Shown here: piece by piece, positions 60,472 through 64,000 of the stretch
Numbering within the stretch: the first letter of the stretch is position 1
Layout of the letters: each line of letters begins with the position of its first letter
DNA from: Artocarpus heterophyllus
Lineage: Eukaryota > Streptophyta > Magnoliopsida > Rosales > Moraceae
Assembly (NCBI GenBank): GCA_025403435.1
Contig: CM046348.1
Location: forward strand, 23,123,899 to 23,187,898
Direction of reading: 5' to 3'
DNA length: 64,000 bases
Made by a program: the position numbers and the translations under genes
Notes under the pieces: model-generated
What the model saw: only the letters and a program-made list of their open reading frames with translations
Told to the model about the DNA's origin: nothing
Databases searched by the model: none

Positions 60472-62876
60472 CTATATTCTTTCTTCTTCTTTTTTTTTTA
60501 ATTTTTCTCCAACTTCTTCTTCCGCCTCAACAGCCCTCCTCACCATTCTCTCCTCGTAAGTCAGAACTCACTACATGTTGCATATTGCTTCTTAAAAAAA
60601 AGTTTCGAAAGTTATTTATTGCTTAGGGGTGTCCTAGAATTTTCTTTTCCATGAAACAGCTTATACAGGATTTTTGTTTTTGAGCATGTTTATAGAATAA
60701 CCAGAGGGAGGGAAAAAAAAAAACAAAATAAGAAAAAGGCAGTAACAATTTTTTAGATGGAAGTAATTGACCATAGGTTTTTTACTTAATGGCGGAAACA
60801 GATGCAGAAGGGAAATGAGGAAGAAGAAAGCATTAAAATTTAAAAATTTTTATTTTTTAATTCTTAATGGGCTCCTTGTTTGTGTTTGCATTTTGGTATA
60901 TATAACATCCGATTTCAGCGATTTTATTTCTATACATTTAAATCTTATTTACTCTTTTTTTTTTAAATATACAAATAAAATCATTTTCATTTTTTCTTCC
61001 TCCTCCGTCCTCTTCAGGGATCGTCGCTCTCTCTCTCGTTACAGCCCAAGTTCCTGTTTTTCGTGAAGTTTCAGATCTATTCTGTGTTTTTTTTCTTAAC
61101 CTAAATGCCCTAACTTATTAAAATACTCTTGCAACACATTACTTGTTAAAACTATCCTTTTATTAGAAAGTAATAATTATTAAAAATCTAAGTTTGTCTT
61201 CTTTTTACATTCTCTCCTAAGTGGATAGATGAAGAAGGAGGGTTTTTAATTTTTGATATTGAATTATATTAAGTAAAATAATAAATGTGTAATTAATATT
61301 TTAAAACATAAAATAAAATAAGGTGATTTTGAAATTCTAAAAAGAGCAGGACATTTTTAGTACAGGATATCCTTCACGGGGACATCACGTGTAGTTTTCT
61401 CACGTTGTTTAAATGGTTTTGGTTGGGCCTGTGGTTGAGAACGATTTTTTTTTTTTTTTTTTGAGGAACAAGGGAACTGTCAATACTGTTTTTTTTTTTT
61501 TAATTTTTATTTTTGGGGGGGGGGGGGGGGGGGTGGTGGGGGGTGTTGAAGATTAAAAAATTGGGGCTTTAGTGTTTTGGGGTGGGGGGAAGGTTAGAAG
61601 AAGACGAGAGAGAGAGATATTACAAAAATTGGGGATTTTTATGTTATCAGATTGGTTTGAATGACCCTTTCAGAGGGAAAAAAAAGAAGAAGATAGGTTT
61701 GAATGAGGAGAGAAAAGAAAAGAAGATGAGGGGGAGAGATTAGAAAATTGGGGATTTATATGTTATCAGATGGGTTTCAATGACCCCTTGAAATTAAAAA
61801 AAAAAGGTGTGAATAAAGAGAGAAAATAGAAGAAGATGACAACGTATTTTTTGTATTAACTGAGTGGTCGCACATCATGTTGCAGCCACATCATCCGCCA
61901 CGTTTGTTTCCAACCGAGCCTTACTTGTGTGGGGAGGGGCGCCTCTGGTCCCCCTTGGCTTTATTCTCCTTTTCTCCACTTTTCTTTTCTTTCTTTTTTT
62001 TTTTTTGAGATTCACAAGGATCCTTGCCTTCTTAACTTCTCAACTTTTATATCCATATATGTTTTTCCCTTCTTGTCAAGATCGGTGTTCGAGAAGAAGA
62101 TAGTGGTAGGAGCAGGACTATGACTTATGAGAAATTAAACTATTTAGCATGGTCATCTTGTGCTTTACTCTGTGGAAGCATAATTAATCCTTTATCAGAT
62201 CGGTTAGCAAGGTAGAGTCATATTATATATAGTAGAACAGTCCAATTCTTCCTTAAACTTTTAAGAAAACCAGCATGCAAAGATACAATTTAAGAAGTAA
62301 TCGAGTTGAATTATTACATCAAAAGTAGAAGAATTTGGGGCTTGGATAACAAAGTATCATATTTGATCAAATATGGCGCGCAATTAAAGAAATAAAAACT
62401 AGTGTACGAACTTAACACAGCATTAATATATCAACTATGGATATATAGGGGACAAAAATATACTTAAATACTTTTCTAGCAACGCGAGTCTATCAAGGAA
62501 ATGAAGACTTAGATCTCAATCTTTTTATCATGAAGAAATTTGAAAAACCATGATATAAATAAATAATTGTTACTTGGGGTCAACTCAAGCAGTATATAGC
62601 TGATCATTCAACTGATGATCATTTTATTTTAGATCACACATAATGCAAATCATGAAATCCAAATTCTTCCCAAAATCAAATACAATGCTTATTTCACAAC
62701 ATGACCATTCATGAGCGAACTAGCTGCATGCATGCATAATGTCCAGTAATACAATCAGCCCAGCTAATATGATAATGCAATCAGCCCGGTTGACTTGCTT
62801 GATTGATTTTGTATTTATTTTACCTTATTCTTAGCTACCCTTTTGTGTGTATATATACTCATACCTTGTATGATGT
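60472..62876. other. Intergenic DNA with poly-G tract and local duplications
   Basis: T-rich and purine-rich tracts, a 19-base G run at 61515-61533, and an imperfect tandem repeat at about 61630-61845 (GGGGATTT...ATGTTATCAGAT...GGTTT blocks). The short open frames are low-complexity. From 62200 to 62876 it is the AT-rich 3' flank of the dirigent-like gene. Confidence 0.5.
61515..61543 (+). repeat. Poly-G run with adjacent G tracts
   Basis: Nineteen consecutive G, then TGGT and six more G; a strong G-quadruplex candidate. Long homopolymers are also prone to sequencing error. Confidence 0.85.
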
Positions 62877-63431
62877 TTAGACAACTGAGCAATATACAAA
62901 ATTCATTTCACTCATTCCTTTTTCTATTATCCGCTGTCGAAAGGAAATAGTACTCAAGAGGGCAAAACCCTGGGCCATCCGAAACTTTCCGGTCCCAGAC
63001 ACCACTGACAACTCCCGGATCTCGTAGGTAAAATCATCAGATCCTTGTATTTCGAGGGTGCTTCCGTTGAACTCCCGTTTGGTGAAAACAAACGACATCA
63101 GCAAATGCAGATCCCTGTTGTCCACCGTCGTGTTGGCGTACATACCACGACGCCTCCCAACTTGTGGGGAGTTCCATTCAGGGGACTCCGTCAGCTTTTT
63201 GTCTATCGCGACCATGTTTCCGAACTTGAGCATGTCAAAAGGCTGGTTGGCGCGTCCGGCTATGTCAACCACCGTGATGTTGCGGCCTGAGTAATAGTCG
63301 TGCAAGTAGAACACCAAGTTGGTCTCTTTGAGCCTTGGGGATTTGTATTTACATGAGGCTGCTTCCGACGAGGATGCGGATAAAGCTAGTAGAAAGAGGA
63401 GTGTTGCCACAAAGAACAGATCAGTGGCCAT
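62877..63431 (-). CDS. Dirigent-like protein
   Basis: 184 aa from ATG 63429-63431 to TAA 62877-62879. The start is chosen because it begins directly with a signal peptide, MATDLFFVATLLFLLALSAS, with cleavage near SSEA/AS; an in-frame ATG at 63455 adds eight residues and is also possible. Dirigent features are LVFYLHDYYSGRN, VGRRRGMYANTTV, LLMSFVFTKREFNGSTLEIQ and RELSVVSGTGKFRMAQGFALL. It is secreted, and the family guides stereoselective phenoxy-radical coupling in the cell wall. The last 20 or so residues (RQRIIEKGMSEMNFVYCSVV) do not match the usual dirigent ending, so the C-terminus may be altered by a small frameshift or be divergent. It has the same orientation as the split dirigent gene. 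Confidence 0.85.
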   Translation of the reverse strand: MATDLFFVATLLFLLALSASSSEAASCKYKSPRLKETNLVFYLHDYYSGRNITVVDIAGRANQPFDMLKFGNMVAIDKKLTESPEWNSPQVGRRRGMYANTTVDNRDLHLLMSFVFTKREFNGSTLEIQGSDDFTYEIRELSVVSGTGKFRMAQGFALLSTISFRQRIIEKGMSEMNFVYCSVV

Positions 63432-63455
63432 TTTGGTTGCTACAATTTCTGCCAT

Positions 63456-64000
63456 TTTGGATGTAATTAATTGAGCCTGAGACAAGGCTAATATTGCAGC
63501 TATGTGACCGTCCATTGTACTAATGCAATGGAATAGAATTCCACCTGAATTAAAAGCGGACATAAAATTTGTCAAATATTACAAGTACTAATGGTCATCA
63601 TGCTGGTTTCTTTTACTTTCAATAATGGTAATGTATGAAAGATAACTAGCAATAATTTATGTGCCGTAACTATTAGAATCGTAACCATTAAAAACTAATA
63701 TATATATATATATATATATCCGGCCGGTAATGTTCTGTTTGCTCAGAGATGTATGCTAGAAATTTATTTCTTTTTCAATGTGAGGTAATATATATTAAAA
63801 AAGAAAAAAGAAAAAGCCCCCCCTCTTTTTCCGGCTAAAAAGCACGAGATCACTAAATGCCAACGGAGTAAGTAACTCGCTTTTATGCAACGAAAAACAA
63901 AACAACACAAACGAACAGAAAAGAACAAAGCCAGTCACGCGAGTGAAGTGGAGTCCACATTCAACATTTGTAATACAAGGATCTAGGTGTTTGCTATTAA
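63456..64000. other. Upstream region of the dirigent-like gene
   Basis: AT-rich, with a TA microsatellite at about 63692-63718. No TATA box can be assigned confidently because of the repeat. No gene is seen to the window end. Confidence 0.5.

Overview
This is nuclear DNA of a flowering plant, most likely a eudicot. It is AT-rich, its genes are sparse and sometimes spliced, and it is full of LTR retrotransposons, MITE-like repeats and microsatellites. I saw no bacterial operon, rRNA, tRNA or CRISPR array, and I cannot name the species.

Host genes. A single-exon MAPKKK17/18-type kinase lies at 4603-5867 (+); its frame breaks at two points. An ankyrin/PGG exon fragment is at about 7617-7790 (-). 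A 5'-truncated UGT79/91-type glycosyltransferase pseudogene is at 20841-22144 (-). A two-exon SLAH1/4-type anion channel gene lies at 35122-36886 (-). One dirigent gene (-) is split into 49999-50330 and 41606-41797 by a retrotransposon, and a second dirigent-like gene is at 62877-63431 (-).

Mobile DNA. (1) A decayed Ty1/copia element occupies 11997-18522 (+). (2) An older, 3'-truncated copia element (about 22449-33222, +) is interrupted by a younger full-length copia element at 23393-30744 (-, TSD GTTCC), whose gag-pol frame is broken only by two in-frame TGA codons. (3) Two apparent solo LTRs sit at 8377-10533 (TSD TAGAA) and 55046-58882 (TSD TAATA). (4) An 8201-bp LTR element occupies 41798-49998 (-, TSD AATGA). 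Its two 1972-bp LTRs look identical and it has a canonical initiator-Met primer site and a polypurine tract. It carries no gag or pol.

Main discovery. The internal region of element 4 encodes, in element sense, a 173-aa basic Cys-rich protein laid out like the nucleic-acid-binding proteins of carla/vitiviruses, and then an intronless 216-aa LONELY GUY (LOG)-like protein whose usual catalytic Arg position is changed. A young non-autonomous retrotransposon carrying a virus-type nucleic-acid-binding gene and a cytokinin-enzyme homologue, sitting in an otherwise open dirigent reading frame, is the observation most worth following up.

The remaining intergenic DNA holds diverged tandem duplications, a MITE family of at least five copies, microsatellites, and AT-rich sequence in which I recognise nothing.
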